A DNA stretch of 64,000 bases from Alitta virens (taxonomy: Eukaryota; Annelida; Polychaeta; Phyllodocida; Nereididae). Below the pieces are notes generated by a model. The model ran no database searches and was not told the DNA's origin. It saw only the letters and a program-made list of their open reading frames with translations. Below are positions 10,515 to 20,960 of this stretch, piece by piece. Numbering within the stretch: position 1 is the stretch's first letter; every line of letters begins with the position of its first letter. The stretch spans positions 29,930,720 to 29,994,719 of the forward strand of contig OW028585.1 of NCBI GenBank assembly GCA_932294295.1. The letters run 5' to 3'. The translations under genes were made by a program, and so were the position numbers.

Positions 10515-11060
10515 CCTCTCCTCTCCTCTCCTCTCCTCTCCTCTCCTCTCCTCTCCTCTCCTCTCCTCTCCTCTCCTCTCCTCTCCTCTCCTCTCCTCTC
10601 CTCTCCTCTCCTATCCTCTCTTCTCTTCTCTTCTCTTCTCTTCTCTTCTCTTCTCTTCTCTTCTCTTCTCTTCTCTCCTCTTCTCTTCTCTTCTCTTCTC
10701 TTCTCTTCTCTTCTCTTCTCTTCTCCTCTTCTCCCCTCTCTCCTCTCTCTCTCCTCTCTCTCTCCTCTCCTCTCTCTCTCCTCTCCTCTCCTCTCCTCTC
10801 CTCTCCTCTCCTCTCCTCTTCTCTTCTCTTCTCTTCTCTTCTCTTCTCTTCTCTTCTCTTCTCTTCTCCTCTTCTCCCCTCTCTCCTCTCTCTCTCCTCT
10901 CCTCTCTCTCTCCTCTCCTCTCCTCTCCTCTCCTCTCCTCTCCTCTCCTCTCCTCTCCTCTCCTCTCCTCTCCTCTCCTCTCCTCTCCTCTCCTCTCCTC
11001 TCCTCTCCTCTCCTCTCCTCTCCTCTCCTCTCCTCTCCTATCCTCTCCTCTCCTCTCCTC
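10515..11060. repeat. (TCTCC/TCTTC)n compound microsatellite
   Basis: About 546 bp of near-pure pyrimidine. TCTCC blocks flank two TCTTC blocks and two near-identical CCCCTCTCTCCTCTCTCTC segments (about 10735 and 10875), so part of the array is itself duplicated. It occupies the same position after copy 2 as the 2092 array does after copy 1. Confidence 0.98.
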
Positions 11061-11574
11061 ACAGTTTTTGTTTATAACATTTATCCTGTGAACCAAGTTT
11101 GACAATGAAAATTTTTTTTTATGTTTTTCAAAATCAGGGTCTTTGGTATGAGATAGCAATGTATTAAGTTGTTGTTATCTCAGATTGTCTCATTCAGTTA
11201 TTTATTTTTTTATCTCTTTAACAGAGTGTGAACTGTATAGTGTCAGGTGTTAACCCAATCAACATAAGTACCAGGTATCTCTGAGCACTAACACGTTTCT
11301 AAGTGCAAAAAGATTAGAAATTACCTGTAGTTGGGGCGAGTTTTTATTTACATTTTGTGTGTCAGATATTAATTTTGACCTTCGCAGATCAACAAATCAA
11401 TATATCAGCCAGTTTATTGTTAGAAATAGGTGATTCATTATGTTGACTGTTTTGTTATTATTTAAACATCAGGTGACCTGTAAATTTTAACATTTTTATT
11501 GCGCAATTTGAATTAGTTTCACCCGCTTATATTATAAGATCTTTGCTTAAGGTCTAATTATTTATACATGGCCA
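11061..11574. other. No gene seen
   Basis: AT-rich unique sequence. Nothing supported. Confidence 0.55.
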
Positions 11575-11699
11575 AATGTGCCACGTGCGTTTTCCATGAG
11601 AAGGATAAATGCATGGAAAATGCATGGTTTTTGCCAAATTATGATGAGGTGAAACCATGCGTTTTCCATGCATTTATCCATAGCACATTTGGCCATGTA
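11575..11699. mobile_element. Palindromic MITE family P, copy 1
   Basis: TACATGGCCAAATGTGCCA at the left and TAGCACATTTGGCCATGTA at the right are inverted. The inner GCGTTTTCCATG and CATGGAAAATGC also pair, giving a long hairpin. Other copies: 19985-20146 and 20424-20565. Confidence 0.93.
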
Positions 11700-12060
11700 T
11701 AATATAATGCTTTTTGACTTCGCATTGAAGATAACTTTGGCCGAGTAATGTTTAGTTTTATGACATATTAACATATCTGTGATAAACATGATATGTATGG
11801 AGAATAATAAATATGGAAAAGATTAGGTCAATACGGATGATATTACATAACATGGGTGGGGTTTATCCCGCTAATTCACCATGAAATTACGTAGTGAAAG
11901 AACTTGTGCAGTAAATCCAGATTTAACGGCATACTGATGGACACCAGAATTAGGGGGGGGGGGGGCATGTTCAGTCATGTGATAAATAATATTACATAAC
12001 AACACTGCATCACAATACAAGAAATTGCAGACATTGCAGAACATTGCAAGATATTATTAG
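11700..12060. other. No gene seen; G run
   Basis: Unique sequence with a G run near 11951-11965. Confidence 0.55.
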
Positions 12061-12061
12061 T

Positions 12062-12425
12062 GTTGATAACATACAATCCCAGACATTACAATACATTCCC
12101 AGACATTACAATACATTCCCAGACATTACAATATAACCCAGGCATTACAATACAATCCCAGACATTACAATGCAATCCCAGAAATTACAATACAACCCCA
12201 GACATTACACTACAACCCCAGAAATTACAATACAATCCCAGAAATTACAATACAACCCCAGACATAACAATACAACCCAGACATACAATACAATCCCCAG
12301 ACATTACAATACAACCCCAGACATCACAATTCAACCCCATGCATTACAATACAATCCCAGACATTACAATACAATCCCAGAGATTACAATACAACCCCAG
12401 ACATTACAATACAACCCCAGACATT
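12062..12425. repeat. 20-bp minisatellite, about 18 copies
   Basis: Unit ATTACAATACAA(T/C)CCCAGAC, 20 bp. Its ACAATACAA core resembles the SINE A1 tail, so it may have grown from such a tail. Long open frames here arise because three units make 20 codons. Confidence 0.97.
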
Positions 12426-12540
12426 ATATATTTATTTTATTTTATTTACCAATATATTTATTTTATTTATTTACAATTATATTTATTTTATTTATTAACA
12501 AATATATTTATTTACAAATATATTTATATATAAAATACAA
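12426..12540. repeat. TATTTATTTTA-rich low-complexity tract
   Basis: Repeated ATATATTTATTTTATTTA phrases of about 30 bp, continuing from the minisatellite. Confidence 0.85.
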
Positions 12541-13020
12541 TTTGCAATACAATTACAAATTCACATTAGGAGACATTACAATTGTAATACACTGCATAAC
12601 AGTACAATTACAATACATGAAACTACAACACAATGGACATGACAATACAATTTGTCTTGCATCACTTATGTATCAATCATGTGTATCATTTTAACACTTT
12701 GCTTATTTCCCCACACAACATAGGCTCGAAGTAATAAAATAAGGATCAAAAGTGACCTTGCCCTAACCAAGCCCTAACAACCCCCTGGGGATATTGGGTA
12801 ACACGAGCCCCAAGGACACTCCCTGTTTGACCCCAGGGGGGCACAAGAGCTCAGAAATTAGCGAGAGGGGTGGCTTCAATATCAGTGTGTTTTTTTGTGT
12901 TGTGTTTTAATTGTGCACTTGAGTTTTTCTTTTTAAATTAATTAATGTCAATTTTACTGTTGATTTTATATGGTTTTCTTGTTAATTGAGTAAGTGGTGA
13001 AATTTGTTGTATTTACATGA
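12541..13020. other. No gene seen
   Basis: Unique sequence. A possible SINE remnant is not recognisable. Confidence 0.55.
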
Positions 13021-13021
13021 A

Positions 13022-13155
13022 GACCATCTCGATTTTTAAGACAGTTTTGTTGAGTTCCATAACAATATAAATCAGAATTATAACTACATGGATATTAAGA
13101 CCACTTCAGTGATTCTTTAGTCTTTAGTGGTCTTAATTGTGGTTCCTACTGTAAT
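13022..13155. mobile_element. 17-mer family fragment
   Basis: GATATTAAGACCACTTCAGT and GTGGTCTTAATTGTGG(T) followed by CTACTGTA: a terminal-subtype copy like the window ends. Confidence 0.7.
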
Positions 13156-13492
13156 AGTCTATATATATCTGAGGCTAGATATATCTATTTTTTATTTTAA
13201 TGGACGATTTAAAAAGTATCTGCTGTGTTCGATTTTGATAAAGCAATCGCACTGACCAAGGAAAAAGCAGAAGGCCAAAGTAAATCCATTTTATGTACAC
13301 ACAATTGTTTAAATTAGGTCTGAAAAGCTCTGGGCATTTGCTAACCTCTTAAATAAAATAAATAAGTACGTTTTTAAAGCGTTTTCTGTTTGTAGTAACC
13401 TGTTTGCTAAGAGGTTGGCCCTATTTAACGTTTAAGTTTAAGTGTATCGCTGGATATGTTTCAGTAAACGGTTTTACCCTTAGTAAATAAAG
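13156..13492. other. No gene seen
   Basis: Unique AT-rich sequence. Confidence 0.55.
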
Positions 13493-13556
13493 ATCTATCT
13501 ATCTATCTATCTATCTGTCTGTCTGTCTGTCTGTCTGTCTGACTGTCAATCTATCA

Positions 13557-13588
<32 letters not shown>

Positions 13589-14042
13589 GTCTATCTGTCT
13601 GTCTGTCAATCTACCTATCTATCTCTTTCCATCTATCTATCTATGTCTATCTGTCTATCTTTATCTATATATCTGTCTATCTATCTGTCTCTCTATCCAT
13701 CTATCTCTCTATCCATCTATCTATCTGTCTGTCTGTCTGTCTATCTATCTGTTATCCATCTATCTATCTATCTCTTTCTATCTGTTATCTATCTATCTAT
13801 CTATCTCAATCTATCTGTTATCTATCTATCTATCTATCTCAATCTATCTGTTATCTATCTATCTATCTATCTCTATCTATCTGTTATCTATCTATCTATC
13901 TATCTCTATCTATCTGTTATCTATCTATCTATCTCTATCTGTTATCTATCTATCTATCTCTATCTATCTGTTATCTATCTATCTATCTCTATCTATCTGT
14001 TATATATCTATCTATCTGTCTATCTATTTATCTATCTATCCT
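13493..14042. repeat. (TATC/TGTC)n array with 33-bp higher-order unit
   Basis: About 550 bp of CTAT/CTGT tetramers. From about 13749 a 29-33-bp unit TGTTATCTATCTATC.. recurs eight to nine times, which gives an artefactual open frame. Confidence 0.97.
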
Positions 14043-14575
14043 AATCTTACTCAATTCCAAATCTTAAACAGTGTTAAATAAACGCCAGTTACATTATAGA
14101 GGCCTTGCTTTGCAATCATGAAAATAAAGTGTATCAAATAAAACTAATATTTCACTCTATGCCATCTTCAGTATAATATATATATATATGGAAGCTGTGT
14201 AAATGATTGGAGAGGGGGATTTCACTTTAATTCAATTAAAACTGTACACATCTAAGCCAAATAGTAACCCCCTGCCCAGTATCCAGTCATCTGAGGTCAG
14301 GGTGTAAACAAGGGGGCTAGAATTCCGCCTGTGTTTACAGAATGCAAGTAGCCACTGAGAGGCAACTGTTTGCTGTTAAGCTGTAGGGAACTTAAGATCT
14401 CAAAATAAGTCAGTGCTAGAAATAGGTATCTCAAAGGTTATGTAACTTTGAACTAAACCTCTGGGGGGGGGGGAGGAAGGGGGGGGGGGGCGAAGTTTGT
14501 ATGGATTAGAATTAAGAATTATAGTGAATTGTTGATGTTGTAAGTTTGTGAAATATTTTGATGACAAACACAAGG
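14043..14575. other. No gene seen; G-rich run
   Basis: Contains a TA run near 14175-14190 and G runs at 14463-14490. Confidence 0.55.
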
Positions 14576-14886
14576 TTCTGTGATCGATCCCTGGTCCGAG
14601 CACTCTTCATGAGCTACATCTCAGCTGGATTTCGATCGCATGAGACGTTAAATTTGAGGTGCCTGGTGTTCGGTGTCTATTATGAGGCAAGTAAAAAACC
14701 CCACCCATGGGGTAAATGTGTAACATGGTCTGAAAGCCATCACTCCAAGCCTTATATTGTATTCATTACATCTGCCAGCATTTGGTAATTTAAGCTGAGC
14801 TTAGCTGACTATGCTATACCAATTCAGTGATACAATGCAATACAATACAATACATTGAATACAATGCAATACAATACAATACAATC
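14576..14886 (+). mobile_element. SINE family A1 with (AATAC)n tail
   Basis: Begins in the B-box region (TGATCGATCCCTGG), has the full core and 3' part, and ends in an ATACAATGCAATACAATAC tail. Good full-body example of subtype A1. Confidence 0.93.
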
Positions 14887-15247
14887 GTAAAAGTTAACCA
14901 GAATATACCTACAACCCTGTTACAGATACCCAGTTTTACCCCTAAATAGCAATTAGGGCTCAGAGGGTTCTTAGGTAAATTTACCCTTTTTGCAAGCTGA
15001 GCATTCCACTCTGTCTACAGCTTAGTTTCAATGGATGGGTTTTGGGTTCAATATTTGTTTACACAGGTCACTGGGGGTATTTATTCTGTGATACGTTTGA
15101 GGTATATTTAGTTAATCTGGCCTATTTGTGGAAGATTTGCATGGAAGATAAAATTACAGGAAATAGGGGATCCATAACATAAGATAATTTCAAAAAAGAT
15201 GAGAACATTTTCAGTTATTTCAGATATTGTAGGCAAATTCATAACGT
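14887..15247. other. No gene seen
   Basis: Unique sequence without supported features. Confidence 0.55.
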
Positions 15248-15350
15248 AATTGAAGTAACTATTAACGATGGCGTCAGCTTTTGTATTATTCAAAGTTAAT
15301 GCCAGCGGTTGTCTATGGCTACAGTTGGTTTATTTACATATTGGATTTTT
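15248..15350 (+). repeat. Interspersed repeat family D, partial
   Basis: TTGAAGTAACTATTAACGATGGCGTCAG.. and GTTAATGCCAGCGGTTGTC match the family at 15640-15845, 25739-25848 and 34975-35285. Confidence 0.75.
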
Positions 15351-15559
15351 GATGGCATGAAAAATTAATACTAGGTGAAGTTTATTTATTTTACACAGAG
15401 ATAGTGAACCCAGCAAGGCTCTGGATGGTAGGTAATTAGTAGATTTTCGACACCGTCATATTGAGTGACAATTCAGCTTTAAGAAAAAATATTTGGAAAT
15501 GAAAGTGAACTGTATTCTACTTTTAAAAGAGTATGACGTTGTAAACTTTTGCGCCCGAC

Positions 15560-15850
15560 TGTATGATGTTAAAGTTGAATGGAGTAACTTGCTTGAAGAT
15601 AGCGTCAGATTCTCAAATTCAAACTGTTATTGAACAACGTTAAAGTAACTTAGTTTAAGATGGCATCAGATTCTCAAATTCAAACTTTAACTGAAGTTAC
15701 TTAATTCAAGATGGCATCATATTCTCAAATTCAAACTTTAATTGAAGTAACTTCGTTCAAGATGGCATCATATTCTCTAGGATTATTCAAATATTAATGT
15801 CAGTGGCTGTCTGCGCTTTGGGTTCACTACATTTATCATTATAGGAAACA
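15560..15850 (+). repeat. Repeat family D with internal 55-bp tandem
   Basis: AAGATGGCATCA(G/T)ATTCTC followed by AAATTCAAACTTTAA repeats about four times at a spacing of about 55 bp, then the family ending (TGTCAGTGGCTGTCTGCG, TTTATCATTATAG). Confidence 0.85.
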
Positions 15851-16088
15851 ATCTTGACCTTTTTCATAATATAGTTTTTTTCTGTATAGAACTATAATTT
15901 GCTTCAAATAGATTATTATCTGGTTATTGCTCAAATTCTACTTTTGAAAATTAGACCACTAATGATGCAGTTATTGGTTTGTAGCAAATGTCAAAGGAAA
16001 TAATTTTTTTGCTTTGGTCATATTTAAATGTATTTTCTCAATTGAAAGGGGGGTTAAAATAGAGGCGGGTCTCGTTTAATGGTCTGGG
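15851..16088. other. No gene seen
   Basis: AT-rich unique sequence. Confidence 0.5.
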
Positions 16089-16089
16089 A

Positions 16090-16225
16090 TATACACTGCT
16101 GCCATCCATCATTCACAGCCACCATCCAACATACACTGCCGCCATCCAACATACACCATCCAACATACAATGTCACCATTCAACATCCACGACCACCATC
16201 CAACATACACTGCCGCCATCCATGT
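16090..16225. repeat. 23-bp minisatellite
   Basis: Units of CCACCATCCAACATACACTG type repeated about six times. The open frame across it is repetitive. Confidence 0.85.
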
Positions 16226-16361
16226 TGCAACATATTTAACAGCTGTCCAATATACTCTACGGCTGTAAACATACACCCATGCTGGATGATTTTAACTCAA
16301 ATAAATGCCGAACTCGTACAGACGCTTAAATAATTGAGGCCGGGGCCTGTTAGGTGTATTA

Positions 16362-16510
16362 GGGTCTTACGTCCTGTATTTCTGCACCTGTTGGGCTAAT
16401 TAGGACAGGCAAGGACCATGGCAATGAGATGAAGGATGAAACAGCCATCCAACTTAGGGGAATTGAACCCGGGACCCAGTGGTTGGAAACCCAGTGGCTG
16501 CCACCCCTTA
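16362..16510 (-). mobile_element. SINE family C, reverse, interrupted
   Basis: Reverse of the family C body: CTTACGTCCTGTATTTCTGC, TAATTAGGACAGGCAAGG, ACAGCCATCCAACTTAGG and the B box as GAACCCGGGACCC. Its head is interrupted by the Harbinger-type MITE that follows. Confidence 0.88.
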
Positions 16511-16749
16511 GGCCACTGTTTTTTGATCTTATGTTTCTCGGATCTTTCTCGGACCGTTTTTCATGAGACGGTCGGTCGGAAAAATAATAAAATCCCCAGA
16601 AAGTGTTTTTTTCATGAATTAACACAGGTGATGTGATACTTTGAGATGCAATACACATATGCCCAGACAATTGTTGATTTATTAATTAAGTGGCACTGCA
16701 AAAGTTTGGCCGGCGGTGTCGAGAAACGAAAGATCAAAAAACCATGGCC
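16511..16749. mobile_element. Harbinger-type MITE with TTA target duplication
   Basis: Left end GGCCACTGTTTTTTGATCTT, right end AAGATCAAAAAACCATGGCC; the inverted match continues to GTTTCTCG. It is flanked by TTA on both sides (16508-16510 and 16750-16752), the 3-bp duplication expected for PIF/Harbinger. 239 bp, non-coding. Confidence 0.82.
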
Positions 16750-16752
16750 TTA

Positions 16753-17132
16753 GAGGCTTGTAAGCAAGAACATATGTTATTATATCAGTTCATGTATTAA
16801 ATGGACTTATTTTATCAAATGGACTTATTTTATCAAACTTGCACATGATATTTGACTATTAACCTTGTTAAGTATGAATAATACTGCGCACAATATTTCT
16901 GGAATAAACTGGTAGAAATATTAGCCGTATCCATTTAATGATTTCCCAAGTTATGGCAATATTTTCCGGATTTGAGATTCGAGATCCTTTGATTTGGCCA
17001 ATTTGATGTTTCCGACTTCGGTTGAGATTTTATAAAAGTAACGTTATATGGCACATTATTAGCATGGCAGACAACTTATGGAATATTTTACTATTGTTAT
17101 AATATTTAAGTATACTGTTTCAGGTTAATATA
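16753..17132. other. No gene seen
   Basis: AT-rich unique sequence. TTATTTTATCAAATGGAC is duplicated near 16805-16835. Confidence 0.5.
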
Positions 17133-17344
17133 CAGTGCCCGACGTCGAAGTTGTGGCCGACACCGGAGTTGTGGACTTCAATGGTGACGTCCTGGGGCCG
17201 ATCCAAACATTCCGAATGAACAGGGTGATAGATATCGCTATTATTCTAAATCTTTCTCTGTCAAAATGTTCTGAATCCGCCTCTGGACGTCACTATTGAA
17301 GTCCACAACTCCGGTGTCGGCCACAACTTCGACGTCGGGCACTG
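17133..17344. mobile_element. Palindromic TA-flanked MITE, 60-bp TIRs
   Basis: CAGTGCCCGACGTCGAAG starts a 60-bp arm (17133-17192) that matches the reverse complement of 17285-17344 at 59 of 60 positions. TA lies on both sides. 212 bp with a 92-bp loop, a Tc1/mariner-superfamily style MITE. High arm identity implies recent insertion or gene conversion. Confidence 0.95.
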
Positions 17345-17461
17345 TACATTTATCAGGTTAATATACATTTGAAATGATAGTTAGGTTAAACTTTCACGAT
17401 TTTGATACGTGAAGTGAGGCAGTGTCGTTTTGTCGGAGAGGTTTATATTTGGAATTTGCAC

Positions 17462-17650
17462 CGAGTTACGCATTCACCCAATGGGTGGGATTTTCACTTG
17501 CCAGTACAGACACCGAGTACAAGGCACAACCGATTTGACATCCGATGCGTTCGCCATTCAGCTGAGATGTAGCTCATGAAGAGCTCCCGGGCCGGGGATC
17601 AAACCCGGGACCTTCAGAGGAGCTGGCCATAGTAGATCACTCAGCTGTTT
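17462..17650 (-). mobile_element. SINE family A, reverse, with B box
   Basis: Reverse core plus CCCGGGCCGGGGATCAAACC and GGACCTTCAGAGGAGC. Head-to-head with the next copy. Confidence 0.9.
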
Positions 17651-17663
17651 TTTATACATTATA

Positions 17664-17953
17664 CTGCTGGGTGGTCTAGTGGTAAGACGCTCGCCTGCTC
17701 CTCTGAAGGACCCGGGTTCATCTCAGACCCAGGTAACCTTCCATGAGCAACATCCAGCTGGTTGTTGTTCGGATGAGACGTTAAATTGGCGGTCCCTTGT
17801 ACTCAGTGTCTATGCTGAGGCAAGTAAAAGATCCCACCCATGGGGTAAATGTGTAACATGGGTGGACTCCTCCTCTCTCTCTCGCCTCATCAATCAACCC
17901 TCGATAGCGGCGAGAGCTTGCCTTAGAGGGCTGCAATTTACATATCTGTAAAA
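17664..17953 (+). mobile_element. SINE family A2, full length
   Basis: tRNA-like head: CTGGGTGGTCTAGTGGTAAG, then GACCCGGGTTCATCTC; CTGGGT can pair with ACCCAG as an acceptor stem. The D-arm resembles tRNA-Glu. The 3' part is CTCATCAATCAACCCTCG.., the A2 hallmark, ending TTTACATATCTG. Confidence 0.95.
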
Positions 17954-18557
17954 ATATGGCAAATAATTTGATTTTAGAATATGATTAATTCGCTATATTA
18001 TGAAGACAATTTCTGAATTTCATAATTCCCTTTTTCTTACTAGCAGTATTTGGCTAGGTCACCTGTTGTTATAAATTTAATTTAACCGCTTTTCAAAGAA
18101 CTGCAACGTCATGCACCCTAGTCTGATTAAATACCGTATTTTTTCGGTTACAATCCAGTGAATCCACGGACCGGTCGTTTCATATACCGGACGAGATATT
18201 GGATAGTTTCAAAAAATATAAATTATCTTATATATTTATAATTACCAGTTCACTGATACATGGCTACTTTATGTATTTACTATTTTAACAACGCAGGATT
18301 CTATTTTACCCAGGCTTCTAATCGGAAACAGTACGGTATTCTAAGAGGTTTGGATCAGAGCCAGTTTATATTCTTGGGCCAGCTGAAAACTGTGATGGGA
18401 TTAGGGTTTATGCAGGGCATTAATAAGATTAATTTGTTCAAGGGACAAGTTCAAACAGCCCCACTTAGAAAAATCTCTGCCCCCTATGCCTCCACACAGC
18501 TTGCTCCTAATACCTGGTAAAGGGTGTACAAGAAATGCATGATATAAACATTTTTAT
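17954..18557. other. No gene recognised
   Basis: The 86-codon frame at 18260-18520 has no recognisable motif and no splice or promoter support, so it is left uncalled. Confidence 0.45.
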
Positions 18558-18985
18558 TATATATAAATAAATAAATATACAATAAAAACATTTTTTTTTT
18601 TAGTTTGGGGTGGGGTATTATTTATGGCAGAAATTAAATAACTTGCATAAAGAAATTGTGATTAATGTTTAACTTCATTTGTTCATTATTTTACCCTTTT
18701 TATAATAAAAATTATTTCTACATTTTTTTCCTCCATAATAATTTCATATTTCCTTTTTTAACTCTGACTTATATATGAATAAATAAATATAATAAATATA
18801 CAATAAACACATTTTTATTTTTAGTTAGGGGTATTTATGGCAGAAATTAAATAACCTGCTTAAAGAAATTGTGATTAATGTTTATCTTCAATAGTTCATT
18901 ATTTTACCCTTTTTTGATAATAAAAATTATTTCTACATTTTTTTCTTCCATAATAATTTCATATTTCCTTTTTAAAAATCCATGA
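18558..18985 (+). repeat. About 213-bp tandem duplication
   Basis: Two direct copies (about 18558-18770 and 18771-18985) share TATTTATGGCAGAAATTAAATA, AGAAATTGTGATTAATGTTT and CATAATAATTTCATATTTCC, with modest divergence. A partial inverted third copy lies at 19370-19440. Confidence 0.93.
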
Positions 18986-19369
18986 CATGTTATAACACCA
19001 TTTTAAAGCAACTTCTCTGACAATCTATCTCTCGTAAAAATTAAAATATCATAATCATAACATTAAAGAACTGTTTCTAAAATACATATCAAAAAGTATG
19101 GAGCACTTTGTTGATGGTTAACTACCTCATTTGCCCTTAAGGGAAGCACCTTATGAATATTAAAAAGGTCACATGACTTAAGGTCATGCGCCTCGGGTCA
19201 AAATGGCGACCATTTTTTAAGGTCAGTTCTTAAATATGAATACACATCTGATGCTATTTAGATACATATCATATACACATGCTATATGCAATATCTATAA
19301 CAAGTATATAGTAATATAAATATAATTAATGTAAAATAAAATTAATTTATTAAATATAAAATAAATTAA
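18986..19369. other. No gene seen
   Basis: AT-rich. GGTCATGCGCCTCGGGTC near 19180 is the only GC-rich patch. Confidence 0.5.
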
Positions 19370-19440
19370 TGACGATTTCTTTAAGAATGTTATTTTATTT
19401 CTGCCATAAATACCCCCCCCCCCCCCCCAAACTAAAAACT
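19370..19440 (-). repeat. Inverted partial copy of the 213-bp repeat, C run
   Basis: TTTCTGCCATAAATACCCC.. is the reverse complement of GGGGTATTTATGGCAGAAA, followed by a 16-base C run where the other copies have GGGGTGGGG. Confidence 0.8.
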
Positions 19441-19984
19441 ATTTACCTGGTACTTGTAGGATCATACAAATTAATTGCAGTGACTTAAACTAAACCTCGA
19501 ATAGAAGCCTGATACGAACAGAGGCCTGGGCGAACTACATTTTGTATTACCCTGCATAGTTTTCAATGTGGATAGATAATTAGTTCATCCAAGCTCAAAT
19601 CTTTTCTCCATATTTTATGGGATAGTGAGTGTCACATATATTTGCAATATATTATATACATATAATATACATGTACTTATGATAAATATCAGATATGCTG
19701 CATATTGTTGATAATCATATCACATTGTAAATATTTATTGCGTTGCATAATCTAAGGTCACAGATGCTAAGGCGGGTACTTTTTTTTTAATATTTTTTTT
19801 TTTTGCATTTCTGTATTTTTTCTTTTTTTGCTTTTTTGTGTAGGCCTATCATGTGACATTCATGATTGCCCTGTGGCTAAATTCTGATGTAATCCATTTT
19901 TTTCTTTTTTTCCCCCTGGAGTTTTTTTTCTTCCCCAGCAGTGGTAGTTTACAAATATTCTTTCCTGAATTAAATTAGCGTTTA
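19441..19984. other. No gene seen
   Basis: Contains T-rich tracts at 19780-19830 and 19895-19930. Confidence 0.5.
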
Positions 19985-20146
19985 GTACATGGCCAAATGT
20001 GCTATGTACGTTTTCCATGCGTTCGGATAAATGCATGGAAAACGCATTGTTTTCACATCATTTTAATTAGGCAAAAACCATGTTTTTCCATGCGTTGTTG
20101 TTTATCCTTCTCATGGAAAACGCACCTGGCACACTTGGCCATGTAC
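19985..20146. mobile_element. Palindromic MITE family P, copy 2
   Basis: GTACATGGCCAAATGTGCTA at the left, TGGCACACTTGGCCATGTAC at the right. GCATGGAAAACGCAT and TTTTCCATGCGTT form nested inverted repeats. Confidence 0.93.
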
Positions 20147-20423
20147 TGTTACAATGCATCTAATTCATCATATTGGTAAATGTTGTTATTTAAACTTCGT
20201 GACAGATGAATTATCAATATGTGTTTATGATACCAAATGAAGCAATAATTATTGATGAAGTTATTAGAATGTATATTTTCTCAGTTAAATGACATTATAT
20301 TTCCTTTGTGTGAAAAATTTACTCATAATGAGTATCATTTAAGAATGTATCATCACTATTGATGTGATGTAAAAATGCACTTAGTTTAGAGTCAGCCTCA
20401 ACACTGGATATTCCTGCTGACTT

Positions 20424-20565
20424 TACATGGCCAAATGTGCCAAGTGCATTTATCCAAACGCATGGAAAACACATGGTTTTCACTTCATGTTAATTAGGCA
20501 AAAACCATGCATTTCCATGCGTTTTCCATCTCATGGAAAACGCATGTGGCACATTTGACCATGTA
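20424..20565. mobile_element. Palindromic MITE family P, copy 3
   Basis: TACATGGCCAAATGTGCCA to GTGGCACATTTGACCATGTA, with ACTTCATGTTAATTAGGC in the loop as in copy 2 (ATCATTTTAATTAGGC). Confidence 0.93.
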
Positions 20566-20639
20566 CCATTGCATCAAAGACTGGCCAGTCCAGAGTCTTT
20601 CTCAAGAGTATTCCGCCTTGAACAGGGGTTTACCACAGG

Positions 20640-20826
20640 GGCTTATTACAAGAGCTCACACCAGTGCCATTGCTGTGGTTGGTAATTGCCAAATACCCAA
20701 CCCAACACACCTGGGTGGGGTGAGGCAATGGTTGAAGAGGATCTGCCCAACTCCTCCATGACATATTTGGGGTTCGAACCCGCTACCTCACGATAAGCAG
20801 GCAAACACTTCAACCACTAGTCCATG
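20640..20826 (-). mobile_element. tRNA-derived SINE, third type (reverse)
   Basis: On the minus strand TGGACTAGTGGTTGAAGTG (A box) and GGTAGCGGGTTCGAACCCC (B box) form a tRNA-like head at 20769-20826. The body that follows (TGAGCTC..ACCAGTGCCAT) is not family A or C. A faint relative lies at 52525-52560. Confidence 0.65.
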
Positions 20827-20894
20827 GCATTCACAGTTGATAGAAATCAGTTTAAAATTTGCTGCTCTCGGACTTTTAATAGTTTGTACTTTTT

Positions 20895-20960
20895 TAAGGC
20901 AGTCTTAATAGCAGGGTTTCTCTGTATTCCAGGCAGGGTTTCTCTGTATTCCAGAAGTTT
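20895..20960 (-). mobile_element. Pogo-like TIR fragment with 24-bp duplication
   Basis: GGCAGTCTTAATAGCAGGGT then TTCTCTGTATTCC is the reverse of the TIR end (CAGAGAAACCCTGCTATTAA). GCAGGGTTTCTCTGTATTCC is repeated twice in tandem. Confidence 0.7.

Noticed and set aside
12060..12694. 157-174-codon asparagine/threonine-rich frames
   Set aside because: Generated by a 20-bp minisatellite, three units making 60 bp.
13643..14044. Tyrosine/leucine/serine/isoleucine repeat frames (also 26497-26901, 48711-48993, 54987-55386, 57458-57672, 61535-62065)
   Set aside because: Translations of TATC/GATA arrays; no unique sequence or start and splice context.
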